The notes beneath the pieces were generated by a model. That model was given only the letters and a program-made list of their open reading frames with translations. It had not been told where the DNA came from and did not search any database. A stretch of 64,000 bases of DNA, from contig LRMT01000170.1 of NCBI GenBank assembly GCA_001725945.1, positions 1 through 64,000 of the forward strand, in the 5' to 3' direction. The translations under genes were made by a program, and so were the position numbers. This document shows, one piece after another, positions 29,037 to 40,436 of the stretch (position 1 is its first letter; each line of letters opens with the position of its first letter). Source of the DNA: Cupriavidus sp. UYMMa02A (GTDB lineage Bacteria; Pseudomonadota; Gammaproteobacteria; Burkholderiales; Burkholderiaceae).

Positions 29037-29232
29037 ACCGGTACCTCCCTTTTGCTTGCACACTTGCACACCTTGAGTTATTCATCGCAGGACGGTGCGC
29101 GGCAATCAGCGGGGGTCTGACAAGGGCGTAGGCGAGAGCCGCATGGTGCGGGGCGCCGGCGCGTGGCGAAGGGCGGGCGTGTGTCTCGCGGAACACCCAC
29201 GCTGCCAGGCGCCGGCGAAAGAGCGCGCACGC

Positions 29233-30237
29233 TCAATACGGGAATCCATGCTGGCTGCTCAGCCGGTCGAGTCTGGCGCGCATACGGGCCAGGTCGGCGG
29301 CGAGCTGCCGCGCAATGAACGGGAGCGGGCCGGGCTGGGCGTCCGTTCCGACAGGGGCCAGCGGCGGGGCCGGTGCTGGCGCCTGCCCGGTTTCGAGCGC
29401 TTCGGCCATCGTCAGCAAGGCAGGCTCGATGCCGGGGTCTTCGCCTTCGCGCAGGCCGGTGTCCTGTTCGATCGCGGCCATGAGTTCGAGGGCACTGATG
29501 CAGACGCGCGCGGCGTGCTGGATCTCTTCGAACTCGGCGGCTGGCACGTCGGTTTCCTTGGCGACCGAAGGAATCAGCCCGCGCAGCGGGATCAGCCGCG
29601 TGCCGAGGTCGAGCATCGCCGCGCGCTGTTCCGCGGCATCGGCAAAACCGCTCTGCATCTTGCGATGGACGGCCGCGCTCGCGCGCAACAGCGCGGCCAG
29701 CCGTATGCGCCACGAATACGAGGCATAAGCCGGCAATGCGAACGAGAACACGAGCGCGATCGCCGTGCCGATGAACACATCGACCGTGCGCCACAGCGCG
29801 TCATAAACGTTCTGGTTGCCGTGGCCTGCGGTGATCACCACCGTGATTGCCGCGAGCAGCGCGATATAGCCGCCCTTGCCGATCGCGTGGTACGCGCAAT
29901 AGCCGCAGATCCCTGCCATCAGCGCATAAGTGAGCAGCGGCATGCCGAGATACGACTGCTGCAAGATCAGCGCAAGCCCGACCAGCGCGCCGATCAGCGT
30001 GCCAAGTCCGCGCTCCGCCGCGCGCCGCCGGATATTGCCGTGATGCTGCAGTCCGCCGATCACCACCAGCACCGTGATGGTGGCCCACTCGCCGTGCGGA
30101 ATGTCGATGCCCGTGGTGAGCGCGATCGACGCCAGCAGCGCGAGCGCTACGCGTATCGCATGGAACTGCCTGGCCTGACGGAAACGCAGGTTCGTGACGA
30201 ACAGCACATCGGTGGTCTTGCGCAGGAGATCGAGCAT
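29233..30237 (-). CDS. FUSC-family membrane protein (aromatic acid exporter-like)
   Basis: The 334-residue protein has about six membrane segments in its first 175 residues (for example ALALLASIALTTGIDIPHGE and YIALLAAITVVITAGHG). A cytoplasmic alpha-helical part follows. The TNLRFRQARQFHAIRVALAL start and the GGLQHHGNIRRRAAERGLGT loop are typical of the FUSC/AaeB-like group that exports aromatic acids or drugs. It is about half the length of AaeB, so it is the single-module type. No membrane-fusion partner is adjacent. Confidence 0.82.
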   Translation of the reverse strand: MLDLLRKTTDVLFVTNLRFRQARQFHAIRVALALLASIALTTGIDIPHGEWATITVLVVIGGLQHHGNIRRRAAERGLGTLIGALVGLALILQQSYLGMPLLTYALMAGICGYCAYHAIGKGGYIALLAAITVVITAGHGNQNVYDALWRTVDVFIGTAIALVFSFALPAYASYSWRIRLAALLRASAAVHRKMQSGFADAAEQRAAMLDLGTRLIPLRGLIPSVAKETDVPAAEFEEIQHAARVCISALELMAAIEQDTGLREGEDPGIEPALLTMAEALETGQAPAPAPPLAPVGTDAQPGPLPFIARQLAADLARMRARLDRLSSQHGFPY

Positions 30238-30299
30238 GGTCGCGTGGCGGCAGGGGCGAATGCCCAGTGTACGTCACGTGATGGCAAGCGACTCGCGGC

Positions 30300-30580
30300 C
30301 TACTCATTCCCCCAGGCCTGATTGCGCCACGACACGATTTCACTGGGCGGCGCCGCACCGCCGGGCGCAACGCCCTTGCGGTACGCCAGCGTGAAAAGCA
30401 CCAGCGAAGTGCGCCGCGACGAGTAGCGGTCGCGCAGCGGCATGCCAGACCTTGCCGGCCACCAGTGCGGCGGCAGCGTCCGGCGCTGGCATAAGCCAGC
30501 CCGCAATAGCCCCAGCCGGTGGATGACAACTGCCACAGCCAGCGGAATCCTGCAACAGGAGAGCGGGAGCGTGCGCGCAT
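30300..30580 (-). CDS. Small hypothetical protein (probable frame break)
   Basis: The frame starts MRARSRSPVAGFRWLWQLSS. One missing base near 30448 would join it to MPLRDRYSSRRTSLVLFTLA and a tail ending SEIVSWRNQAWGNE. The joined protein is about 93 residues, basic, with one weakly hydrophobic stretch. The family is not recognised. The raw frames are each too short to judge, so this call rests on composition only. Confidence 0.35.
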
Positions 30581-30741
30581 GCGATTCCCTCCCTGATGGG
30601 CGCTGGGCGCGATGTCCTGTGCGGCGCGAACGGCATTCACGGAACCGATACCGTTCGCCCGCGTCCGTACCTGCCAACATAGCATCTGGCGGCGGCTTAG
30701 CAAACCTTCACCGCCGCCGCGCATGGATTACCGCGTGCGCG

Positions 30742-31410
30742 TCACACGAGTGACGAATCGTCGTCCGCGAAGCCACTGTCGTCGAGCCCGCCGGACAGTC
30801 CGCCGTCGTCCAGGAAACCATCCGACATGGCCGTATTCCTGTTGCCCGACAAGGCGGCGTCATCGTTGCCGAAGTAGTTGTTGACGATGGTCGTGTCGTT
30901 CGGGCCCATGCCCGAGCCCGACTGGCCAAGGAAGCCGCTGCCGCTGTTGTGGTGGAACAGGTTCTCGATGCCCTGGAACAGGAGCGCGCCGCCTGCGACG
31001 CCGGCTGCCGTGGTCGCGATGCTGCCCAGCGTACTGCCGAACCCGCCGCCCAGGAAGCCGGTGCGCGCCGGTTGCGCGGGCACGGCCTGTGGTGGTACGG
31101 GCGCCGGTGCGGCCGGCATGGCTGCGGCACTGTTGCCCCAGGCATTCTGCGCGCTGATGAAGCTGCCGTTGCCGGCGCCATTGGCTTGCGCGGCGGCCAG
31201 CTGCCCTTGCAGCGATACGACTTGCGCCTGCGCCGTTGCCAGCGCGTGGTCCAGCAGCATGGCGCGCTGGACCAGCAGGTAGGCGGCATCAGGCTGCCGG
31301 GCCACGGCCTCGGCGATAAGCTGTTGCGCCTGCGGGTCCTTGGCGCCGGCACGGGCCTGCGTAAGCTGCGTCAGAAAGGCTTCGAGTGCCTGCAATTCCT
31401 GGGGGGCCAT
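30742..31410 (-). CDS. DUF2076 family protein
   Basis: The 222-residue protein starts MAPQELQALEAFLTQLTQAR and has the DUF2076 pattern. A helical N-terminus (1-85) carries EAVARQPDAAYLLVQRAMLL. A Pro/Ala linker and a Gly-rich part follow (TGFLGGGFGSTLGSIATTAA), with a small hydrophobic helix AGVAGGALLFQGIENLF, and then an acidic, Asp/Gly-rich tail. Members are described as periplasmic or ligand-binding sensor-like, but no function is established. It is a single gene with its own promoter region. Confidence 0.85.
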   Translation of the reverse strand: MAPQELQALEAFLTQLTQARAGAKDPQAQQLIAEAVARQPDAAYLLVQRAMLLDHALATAQAQVVSLQGQLAAAQANGAGNGSFISAQNAWGNSAAAMPAAPAPVPPQAVPAQPARTGFLGGGFGSTLGSIATTAAGVAGGALLFQGIENLFHHNSGSGFLGQSGSGMGPNDTTIVNNYFGNDDAALSGNRNTAMSDGFLDDGGLSGGLDDSGFADDDSSLV

Positions 31411-31615
31411 GAGATCTCTCCTGTCCGGTCTGTCCGGTGCATGGGTACGCGGGCAGTCTATGGGGCCAGACTTAAGCGAAACTTAAAGGCCCGGTCATGT
31501 GGCGGCCGGCTAAGAATCCTTCCTCATTCTGATGGGTTCTAAGGGAGCTGGCCAGCAAGTCACGCGGCCATGGTAAGGTTTCCGGTCAAACAGAAATGCG
31601 GCAACGAGGGCATGC

Positions 31616-32652
31616 ATGCAACCTGGCATCGTCGATCCCGGCTATGGTTCCGATCCGGTGGGGCTGGTCAACGGCTATCTCTTTAGTCCGGGCCAGCCCA
31701 CACGTGAAATCGGCTCGTCCGATGCGCTCGACTGGCTCGCGCGCACGCGTGCCGCGGAGCAGGACGGGCCGGGCGGCGATGCCTTCCTGTGGTTGCATTT
31801 CAACCTGTCGCACAGCGCCTGCGAGCGCTGGATGAAAGCCCGCCTCGAACTGCCGGAGGATTTCTTCGAGTCGTTGCGGCAGGGCTCGCACTCCACGCGC
31901 ATCGAGCGCCAGGACCCGGCGCTGTTGGCGGTAGTCAATGACGTGATCTACAACTTCGGGGTGTCGTCCAACGATATTTCGACGCTATGGGCGTGCGCCG
32001 ACCGCTGCCTGCTCGTCACGGCGCGAGCGAAGCCCCTGCGTTCGATCGACAAGCTGCGCGCCGCGGTGCGCAGCGGCGAGGGCTTCCGTTCGCCGCTGGA
32101 CTTGCTCGTGCATCTGCTGCGCGACCAGGCCGACGTACTGGTGCAGATCGTGCGCGAGACCGGCATCGGCGTGGACCGCATCGAAGACCAGCTTCTCGCG
32201 CAACGCCTGCAGGCCAACCGGGCCGACCTGGGTGCCATGCGGCGCGGCCTGGTGCGGCTGCAGCGCCTGCTTGCGCCTGAGCCGGGCGCATGTTCCGGCT
32301 GCTCAACCGTCCGCCGGCATGGATCCGCGACGACGATTTGCAGGAACTGCGCGAGGCGACAGAAGAATTCTCCCTGGTGCTCAATGACCTTGCGGCGATG
32401 GTGGAGCGTATCAAGCTGCTGCAGGAAGAGATCGCCGCCAAGCTCAACGAGCAGACCAACCGCACGCTATTCACCCTGACGCTGGTGACGGTGCTGGCGC
32501 TGCCGATCAATATCGTCGCGGGCTTTTTCGGCATGAATGTCGGCGGCATTCCGCTGGCCGAACACCCGCACGGCTTCTGGATACTGGTGGCACTTGTGGC
32601 CACTTTCACGGTGCTGGCCGGACGCTGGGCGTTCCGCAAGGAAGGGCCATAG
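31616..32652 (+). CDS. zntB: ZntB/CorA-family divalent cation transporter (one frame break)
   Basis: A large cytoplasmic domain (1-270) carries FLWLHFNLSHSACERWMKAR, a ZntB-type signature. Two C-terminal membrane helices follow, with the pore motif GMN in VAGFFGMNVGGIPL. ZntB moves zinc with protons. The frame is broken near 32290. One missing base after PEPGA restores MFRLLNRPPAWIRDDDLQEL and the helices. About 345 residues. The GMN loop continues NVGGIPLAEHPHG, closer to ZntB than to CorA. Confidence 0.86.
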
Positions 32653-32794
32653 CACCCGATGGCTTCCTGTTGCAGGCGATATTCACAGGAGCGCCTTATT
32701 GCCGCGCTAGCATCGCGACCCGGAGGGCCTGCGTCGGGCTCTTCGCAACAGTAACAAGCGCGTACCGAGCGGAACCAAGCATACGGAGCAAGCC

Positions 32795-33717
32795 ATGACG
32801 GAACATGAAGAAGCGCTGATCCGGCGCATCCACCGCGAGGTGGCGGACCACTACGACGAAGAGCTGGAGCTCGAGCTGGAGGACCGCGAATTCGTGATGG
32901 GCCCTGACGGCCAGGCCATGCTGGCCGAGGACGGCCCCGACGAAAGGGCGCACCGCCAGCGCTATTTCCACGAGCTGTTTCGCCTGCAGGGGGAACTGGT
33001 CAAGCTGCAGAGCTGGCTGGTCAGTAGCGGGCACAAGCTGGTGGTGCTGTTCGAAGGACGCGACGCCGCGGGCAAGGGTGGCGTGATCAAGCGTATCTCG
33101 CAGCGCCTGAACCCGCGCGTATGCCGCGTGGCCGCGCTGCCGGCGCCCAACGACCGCGAACGCACGCAATGGTATTTCCAGCGTTATGTGTCGCACTTGC
33201 CGGCCGCGGGCGAGATCGTGCTGTTCGACCGGAGCTGGTACAACCGCGCCGGCGTCGAGCGCGTCATGGGCTTCTGCAACGATGACCAGTACGAAGAATT
33301 CTTCCGCTCGGTGCCCGAGTTCGAGCGCATGCTGGTGCGCTCGGGCATCCAGGTGGTCAAGTACTGGTTCTCGATCTCCGACGACGAGCAGCACCTGCGC
33401 TTCCTGAGCCGCATCCACGATCCGCTCAAGCAGTGGAAACTCAGCCCCATGGACCTGGAGTCCCGCCGGCGGTGGGAAGACTACACGCGCGCCAAGGAAG
33501 TCATGATGGAACGCACGCATATCCCCGAGGCACCATGGTGGTGGTGCAGGCGGTGGACAAGAAGAGCGCCCGCCTGAACTGCATCCATCACCTGCTGCAG
33601 CAGGTGCCCTATACCGACGTCGAACATCCGACCGTGGTGCTGCCCAAGCGCGAGCGGCACGCCGACTATGTGCGGATGCCCGTACCGGATGACATGATCG
33701 TGCCTGAGATCTACTGA
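32795..33717 (+). CDS. ppk2: Polyphosphate kinase 2 (one frame break)
   Basis: PPK2 transfers phosphate between polyphosphate and nucleotides. The Walker A segment is VVLFEGRDAAGKGGVIKRI. A second motif is LFDRSWYNRAGVERVMGF, and the lid region is SDDEQHLRFLSRIHDP. The N-terminal 75 residues are charged (EELELELEDREFVMG), as in one-domain PPK2 proteins. The frame breaks at the run of TGG near 33540. One missing G restores WWVVQAVDKKSARLNCIHHL and the end at 33717. About 307 residues. Confidence 0.92.
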
Positions 33718-33840
33718 CCCGGGATGCCGGGGCCACCGCGGTTGAGGTATTTTGAACGACTCCGACAGTGCGCGCCGCCCCGCCGGCCGCGGTGGGGCGC
33801 TAGCATTGAACCGTTTGCTGTCCGCTGTTCGCCTTTCCAG

Positions 33841-34170
33841 ATGACCTTTGTTGTAACGGATGCCTGCATCCAGTGTCGCCATACCGATTGCGTGGAAGTC
33901 TGCCCCATGTCGTGCTTCCACGAAGGGCCGAACTTCCTCGCCATCGATCCCGACCAGTGCATCGACTGCTCGATGTGCGTGCCGCTGTGCCCCGTAGGCG
34001 CGATCTATTCTGAGCATGACCTGCCCGAAGACCAGCGCCATTTCGTGGCGATCAACGCCGAACTGGCACGCCGCCCGGACTGGCCGCCGTTGCTGAAGGC
34101 GAAGGGGCCGCTGCCCGATCACGCCGACTGGGCAGATCACCCCGACCGGTTGTCGTTGCTGGTCCGGTAA
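33841..34170 (+). CDS. fdxA: Seven-iron ferredoxin FdxA
   Basis: The 109-residue protein carries two cluster motifs: CIQCRHTDCVEVCPMSC for the [3Fe-4S] side and CIDCSMCVPLCPVGAI for the [4Fe-4S] side. The segment FHEGPNFLAIDPDQCIDC is typical of FdxA. The C-terminal 45 residues, without Cys, are usual for this family. It lies next to the fds operon but faces fdsR tail-to-tail, so linkage to formate oxidation is only positional. Confidence 0.92.
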   Translation: MTFVVTDACIQCRHTDCVEVCPMSCFHEGPNFLAIDPDQCIDCSMCVPLCPVGAIYSEHDLPEDQRHFVAINAELARRPDWPPLLKAKGPLPDHADWADHPDRLSLLVR

Positions 34171-34187
34171 GCCGGCGGCAATGCCGC

Positions 34188-35284
34188 TCAGCGTTTTCCT
34201 TCGCGATACTCGGGAAAGGCTTCGGCCAGCGTCAGCACCGTGCCGGTCATGCTGCCGTCGTAGCCGGGCAGGGCATTGACGCGCTGGCGGAAGTTTTCGC
34301 TGGTGAGCGCGCCCACGGCGCCGGCCAGCGCGCTGCTGGTCAGCATTTTCTTTTCGATGGCGAAGAAATAACGCTCCTTGAGCACGGGCACGAATTCCAG
34401 CCCAAAGCGTCGCGCCGCCGTCTCCACGCCGAAGCCCACGTCCGCCATGCCGCTGCCGATGTAGGCCGCCACCGCGGCGTGCGTGAATTCACCGTTGTTG
34501 TAGCCCTCGATCCTTGCCGGGTCGATGCCGCGCGCCGCCAGGATCAGGTCCAGCAGCAGCCGCGTGCCGGAGCCGACCTGGCGGTTGACGAAGCGCACTT
34601 CGCGCCGCATCAGGTCTTCCATCGCGTGGACGCCAAGCGGATTGCCCATGCGCACGAATAGTCCCTGGCTGCGCACCGCCAGATGGATCAGGCAATGGGT
34701 GTCGGGTTTCAGCCACGTGGTGAAGTGCCGGACCATGTCGTGCTCGAACTCGCCGACCGGCACGTGGAAGCCGGCGATATCGCAGCGCCCTCGGCCAGCG
34801 CGGCTACCGCTTCGACGCTGCCGCAGTATTTCAGGTCATGCCGGACCTGCTGCTCGTCGAGGAAATCGCGCAGTGCGGCCACCGCGAAGCCGTGGCTCGC
34901 ATGCAACCGCGCAACCGGATCGGTCCGGTCCATCAGCTTCTTCAGTTCGATCTCCAGCTCCGACGCCAGGCTGTCCAGCGTCGGCGAGAGCCGTGCCCCG
35001 ATACGCTTGCTGGCCCATACCAGTTGCTGTGCGAGCGGCGTGAGCGCGCTGCCGCGCCCGCGCGTCTTGGCGATCAGCGGCCCGCCAAACAGCGATTCGG
35101 CGTCGCGCAGGATGCCCCACGCGTAGCGGTACGACAACGCGACTGCCTCCGCCGACTGGCTGATGCTGCCGGAAGCTTCGATATGACCGAGCAGCGCCAC
35201 CAGGCGCGACACGTCCAGCGGTTCGCCGGCCGGGCTGTCATCGTCCCGGATCTGCAGATGGGGGGAGATCGAGATACGGATCAT
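34188..35284 (-). CDS. fdsR: FdsR, regulator of the formate dehydrogenase operon (one frame break)
   Basis: The N-terminal part is a ModE/LysR-like winged helix: LVALLGHIEASGSISQSAEA, then YRYAWGILRDAESLFGGPLI. From about residue 90 it carries a periplasmic-binding-protein-like domain (SYYVG-type PBP_like): GVHAMEDLMRREVRFVNRQV, GSGTRLLLDLILAARGID. The frame breaks near 34788. One missing base joins LAEGRCDIAGFHVPVGEFEH. About 365 residues. It is divergent from fdsG, as in Cupriavidus necator, where FdsR both activates and represses the fds operon; the assignment rests on position and domain order. Confidence 0.83.
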
Positions 35285-35324
35285 ATGAACAAAATAGCTT
35301 ATTGAACCTGATCAAACACTTACT

Positions 35325-35360
35325 TATAGTCGCTCCAACGGCCATAAAGCCGTCGCTATA
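35325..35360. promoter_or_regulatory. Inverted repeat in the fdsR-fdsG intergenic region
   Basis: TATAG...ACGGC and GCCGT...CTATA form an interrupted dyad around CATAAA. The surrounding 150 bases are AT-rich compared with the genome. The position between fdsR and fdsG makes it a candidate FdsR or promoter element. A second word pair, AAAATAGC (35290s and 35380s), flanks it. Confidence 0.45.
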
Positions 35361-35432
35361 CCCCGGTAAATAGGAAAAAAATAGCATATAAACGGTCGCC
35401 CTGCTGAAGAGGCGGCCCCCACAGGAGACGCC

Positions 35433-35958
35433 ATGCCAGAAACCGCCACCCCCGCTCCGGCACCGGCCGACGCGGCCCGCACAGCGGCCATTGCCGCGAT
35501 CGTGGCGCGCGCCAGGACATGCCCGGCGCCTTGCTGCCCATCCTGCACGAGATCCAGGACACCCAGGGCTACATCCCGGAGACGGCTGTGCCGGTCATCG
35601 CCAGGGCACTGAACCTGTCGCGCGCCGAGGTGCATGGCGTGATCACGTTCTACCACCATTTCCGCCAGCAGCCGGCCGGCCGCCACGTGGTGCAGGTCTG
35701 CCGTGCCGAGGCCTGCCAGTCGGTCGGCGCCGAAGCGCTGGCCGAGCACGCCAGGCGCGCGCTTGGTTGCGACTTCCATGAAACCACCGCCGACGCGCCG
35801 TCACGCTGGAGCCGGTCTACTGCCTCGGCCAGTGTGCATGTGGCCCGGCCGTGATGATGGGCGAACAACTGCACGGCTATGTCGACGCGAAGCGCTTCGA
35901 TGTGCTGGTGCGCAAGCTGCGCGCTGACCAGCCTGCCAACGAGGAGGCCCAGGCATGA
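35433..35958 (+). CDS. fdsG: NAD-dependent formate dehydrogenase gamma subunit FdsG (two frame breaks)
   Basis: FdsG is a NuoE-like [2Fe-2S] subunit of the soluble molybdenum formate dehydrogenase. It opens [20 protein letters not shown]. One missing base near 35510 gives [21 protein letters not shown] second, near 35800, joins TADA to [20 protein letters not shown]. The cluster ligands are CRAEACQS and CLGQCACG, matching the NuoE pattern Cx4C...Cx3C. ACAGGAGACG provides the ribosome-binding site. About 175 residues. The stop overlaps the fdsB start by four bases. Confidence 0.93.
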
Positions 35959-37519
35959 GCGCCGCCATCACTACCATCTTTGTCCCGCGCGATTCCACCG
36001 CGCTGGCGCTGGGCGCCGACGAAGTCGCGCGCGCCATCGAACGCGAGGCTGCGGCACGCGGCGAATCGGTCCGCATCGTGCGCAACGGTTCGCGCGGCAT
36101 GTTCTGGCTCGAGCCGCTGGTTGAGGTGCAGACCGAAGCGGGCCGCGTGGCGTATGGCCCCGTCAGTTCCGATGACGTGGCGGGGCTGTTCGACGCCGGT
36201 CTTCTGCAAGGCGGCGAGCATGCGCTGGCGCATGGCCTGACTGACGAGATTCCGTTCCTCAAGCGCCAGGAACGTCTGACGTTCGCGCGTGTCGGCATTA
36301 CCGATCCGCTGTCGCTCGAAGACTACCGTGCGTATGAAGGCTTTGCCGGCCTCGAACGCGCCCTGTCGATGGAGCCCGCTGCGATCGTGCAGGAAGTGAC
36401 CGACTCCGGCCTGCGCGGCCGCGGCGGCGCGGCGTTCCCGACCGGCATCAAGTGGAAGACCGTGCTCGCCGCGAAATCCGCGGTCAAGTACATCGTCTGC
36501 AATGCGGACGAAGGCGACTCGGGCACGTTCTCCGATCGCATGGTGATGGAAGACGACCCGTTCGTGCTGATCGAAGGCATGACCATCGCCGGCCTGGCAG
36601 TCGGCGCGGAGCAGGGCTACATCTACTGCCGTTCGGAATACCCGCACGCGATCGCCGTGCTGAACGCGGCCATCGCCATTGCGACGGCGGGGGGCTGGCT
36701 TGGCGACGACATCCGCGGCAGCGGCAAGCGCTTTCACCTGGAAGTGCGCAAGGGCGCCGGTGCTTACGTGTGCGGCGAGGAAACCGCGTTGCTCGAAAGC
36801 CTCGAAGGCAAGCGCGGCGTGGTGCGCGCCAAGCCGCCGCTGCCGGCGCTCGAAGGCCTGTTCGGCAAGCCGACTGTCATCAACAACGTGATCTCGCTCG
36901 CGACGGTGCCCGTCATCCTCGCGCGCGGCGCGCAGCATTACCGCGACTTCGGCATGGGCCGGTCGCGCGGCACGCTGCCGTTCCAGCTTGCAGGCAACAT
37001 CAAGCAGGGCGGACTTGTCGAAAAGGCGTTCGGCGTCACGCTGCGCGAACTGCTGTACGACTATGGCGGCGGCACGCGCAGCGGCCGCGCCGTGCGCGCG
37101 GTGCAGGTGGGCGGCCCGCTCGGCGCATACCTGCCCGAAGCGCGCTTCGACGTGCCAATGGACTACGAGCCTATGCCGCATTCGGCGGCGTGGTGGGCCA
37201 CGGCGGCATCGTGGTGTTCGACGAGACCGTCGACATGGCGAAGCAGGCGCGCTACGCGATGGAGTTCTGCGCGATCGAATCGTGCGGCAAGTGCACGCCA
37301 TGCCGGATCGGCTCCACGCGCGGCGTGGAAGTCATGGACCGGATCATCGCGGGCAACGAGCCCGTCAAGCACATCAAGCTCGTGCGCGACCTGTGCGACA
37401 CCATGCTCAACGGCTCGCTCTGCGCCATGGGCGGCATGACGCCGTACCCGGTGCTGTCCGCGCTCAACGAATTCCCCGAGGACTTCGGCCTCGCCCCCAA
37501 CCCAGCCAAGGCGGCCTGA
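35955..37519 (+). CDS. fdsB: Formate dehydrogenase beta subunit FdsB, diaphorase (one frame break)
   Basis: FdsB is NuoF-like and passes electrons to NAD through FMN. A thioredoxin-like N-terminus (1-120) is followed by the FMN/NAD part: SGLRGRGGAAFPTGIKW, CNADEGDSGTFSDRM and GAGAYVCGEETALLESLEG. The [4Fe-4S] site near the C-terminus is ESCGKCTPCRIG with a later Cys in RDLCDTM. The frame breaks near 37172. One missing G restores DYEAYAAFGGVVGHGG. About 521 residues. Confidence 0.94.
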
Positions 37520-37552
37520 GCCTGCGCCAGAACAGAACAACGGGAGACAACC

Positions 37553-40421
37553 ATGGATTGCCGCGATGTGATCGACTTCGGCACCCCCGCCAGTGAATCG
37601 ACCGAGATGGTCAGCCTCGAGATCGATGGCGTGAGCGTCACCGTGCCGGCCGGCACGTCGGTGATGCGCGCCGCGATGGAGGCAGAGGTCAGCGTACCCA
37701 AGCTGTGCGCGACCGACAGCCTGAAATCATTCGGTTCGTGCCGCCTGTGCTGGTGGAGATCGAAGGGCGCCGCGGCTATCCGGCCTCGTGCACCACGCCG
37801 GTGGAAGCCGGCATGAAGGTGAAGACCCAGAGCGACAAGCTGGCCGACCTGCGCCGCGGCGTGATGGAGCTGTACATCTCCGACCACCCGCTCGACTGCC
37901 TGACCTGCCCGACCAACGGCAACTGCGAGCTGCAGGACATGGCCGGCGAGGTGGGCCTGCGCGAGGTGCGCTACAACGACGGCGGACCGATCGCCACGCA
38001 CACCGAGATGAAGAAGGATGAGTCCAATCCTTACTTCACCTACGATCCGTCCAAGTGCATCGTCTGCAACCGCTGCGTGCGCGCGTGCGAGGAAACGCAA
38101 GGCACGTTCGCGCTGACGATTTCGGGACGCGGCTTCGACTCGCGCGTGTCGCCGGGCACGAGCCAGTCGTTCATGGAATCGGACTGCGTGTCGTGCGGCG
38201 CCTGCGTGCAGGCCTGCCCGACCGCGACGCTGACCGAGACATCCGTCATCAAGCTGGGCCAGGCTCCGCGCAGCGTCGTCACCACCTGCGCTTACTGCGG
38301 CGTGGGCTGCTCGTTCAAGGCCGAGATGAAGGGCAACGAGGTCGTGCGCATGGTCCCATACAAGGACGGCAAGGCCAATGACGGCCACGCCTGCGTGAAG
38401 GGCCGCTTTGCCTGGGGCTACGCCACGCACCAGGACCGCATCCTCAAGCCGATGATCCGCGCGAAGATCACTGATCCGTGGCGCGAGGTGTCGTGGGAAG
38501 AGGCCATCGGCTACGCGGCATCGGAATTCAAGCGCATCCAGGCCAAGCATGGCAAGGACTCGATCGGCGGTATCGTGTCGTCGCGCTGCACCAACGAGGA
38601 AGGCTACCTCGTGCAGAAGCTCGTGCGTGCCGCGTTCGGCAACAACAACGTCGACACCTGCGCACGGGTTTGCCACTCGCCGACCGGCTACGGCCTGAAG
38701 CAGACGCTCGGTGAATCGGCCGGTACGCAGACGTTCAAGTCGGTCGAGAAGTCCGACGTGATCATGGTGATCGGCGCCAACCCGACCGACGGCCACCCGG
38801 TGTTTGCCTCGCGCATGAAGAAGCGCCTGCGCGCCGGTGCGAAGCTGATCGTGGTCGATCCGCGCAAGATCGACCTGGTCGATTCTCCGCACATCCGCGC
38901 CGACTACCACCTGCAGCTGCGTCCGGGTACGAACGTCGCGCTCGTGACGTCGCTGGCCCACGTGATCGTGACCGAGGGCCTGCTGGCTGACGCCTACATC
39001 GCCGAGCGCTGCGAGGACCGTGCGTTCCAGCAATGGCGCGACTTCGTCTCGCTGCCCGAGAACTCGCCCGAAGCCATGGCCGCGGTGACCGGCGTGGCGG
39101 CCGACCAGCTGCGCGGTGCCGCGCGCCTCTACGCCACCGGCGGCAATGCGGCCATCTACTACGGCCTGGGCGTCACGGAACATGCGCAGGGCTCGACCAC
39201 GGTGATGGGCATCGCCAACCTCGCCATGGCGACCGGCAACGTCGGCCGCGAAGGCGTGGGCGTGAACCCGCTGCGCGGACAGAACAACGTGCAGGGTTCG
39301 TGCGACATGGGCTCGTTCCCGCACGAGCTGCCGGGCTACCGCCACGTGTCGGATTCGACCGTGCGCAGCCTGTTCGAATCGGCATGGAACGTGGAAATCA
39401 GCCCCGAGCCGGGCCTGCGCATTCCGAACATGTTCGAGGCCGCGCTCGGCGGCAGCTTCATGGGCATGTACTGCCAGGGCGAGGACATCGTCCAGTCGGA
39501 CCCGAACACCCAGCACGTGGCCGCAGCGCTGTCATCGATGGAATGCATCGTGGTGCAGGACATCTTCCTGAACGAGACCGCCAAGTACGCGCACGTGTTC
39601 CTGCCGGGCTCCTCGTTCCTGGAGAAGGACGGTACCTTCACCAACGCGGAGCGCCGCATCTCGCGCGTGCGCAAGGTGATGCCGCCCAAGGCCGCTATGC
39701 CGACTGGGAGGCGACCATCCTGCTGGCCAATGCCCTGGGCTACCCGATGGACTACAAGGATCCGTCGGAGATCATGGACGAGATCGCGCGCCTGACGCCG
39801 ACGTTCCACGGCGTCAGCTACAAGCGGCTCGACGAGCTGGGCAGCATCCAGTGGCCGTGCAATGCCGAAGCGCCGGAAGGGACGCCGACCATGCACATCG
39901 ACCGGTTCGTGCGGGGCAAGGGCAAGTTCATCATCACCAAGTACGTGCCGACCACCGAGAAGATCACGCGCGCCTATCCGCTGATCCTGACGACGGGACG
40001 CATCCTGTCGCAGTACAACGTGGGCGCACAGACGCGCCGCACCGAGAACGTCCAGTGGCATGACGAGGACCGGCTCGAACTCCATCCGCACGATGCCGAG
40101 GAACGCGGCATCAAGGACGGTGACTGGGTCGGCGTGCAGAGCCGGGCAGGCGAGACCGTGCTGCGCGCGATCGTCAGCGAGCGCATGCAGCCGGGCGTGG
40201 TCTACACGACCTTCCACTTCCCGGAGTCGGGCGCCAACGTGATCACCACCGACAACTCGGACTGGGCTACCAACTGCCCCGAGTACAAGGTGACCGCGGT
40301 GCAGGTGATGCCGGTCGCGCAGCCGTCGGCGTGGCAGAAGCAGTACCACGCGTTCAACACGCAGCAGCTTCAGTTGCTCGAAGCCGCCAGCGCCGATCCG
40401 GCCCAGGCCACGGTCGGCTGA
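37553..40421 (+). CDS. fdsA: Formate dehydrogenase alpha subunit FdsA, molybdenum catalytic subunit (two frame breaks)
   Basis: FdsA oxidises formate at a bis-MGD molybdenum centre. The N-terminal part is NuoG-like: a [2Fe-2S] domain with KLCATDSLKSFGSCRLC, the His-Cys motif in CLTCPTNGNCELQD, and two [4Fe-4S] sets, CIVCNRCVRACEETQ and CVSCGACVQACP. The catalytic domain adds CAYCGVGCSFKAE. The molybdenum ligand is Cys in CARVCHSPTGYG, not selenocysteine. The frame is broken near 37748 (one base, giving CLVEIEGRRGYP) and near 39697 (one G, giving KAGYADWEATILLANALG). About 956 residues, normal. Confidence 0.95.
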
Positions 40422-40436
40422 CAGGAGGACTGCATC

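Noticed and set aside
37252-39516. A 754-codon open frame on the minus strand opposite fdsA
   Set aside because: It is His/Arg/Ala-rich with no domain, and mirrors the strong third-position GC of fdsA. It is a shadow of the real gene.
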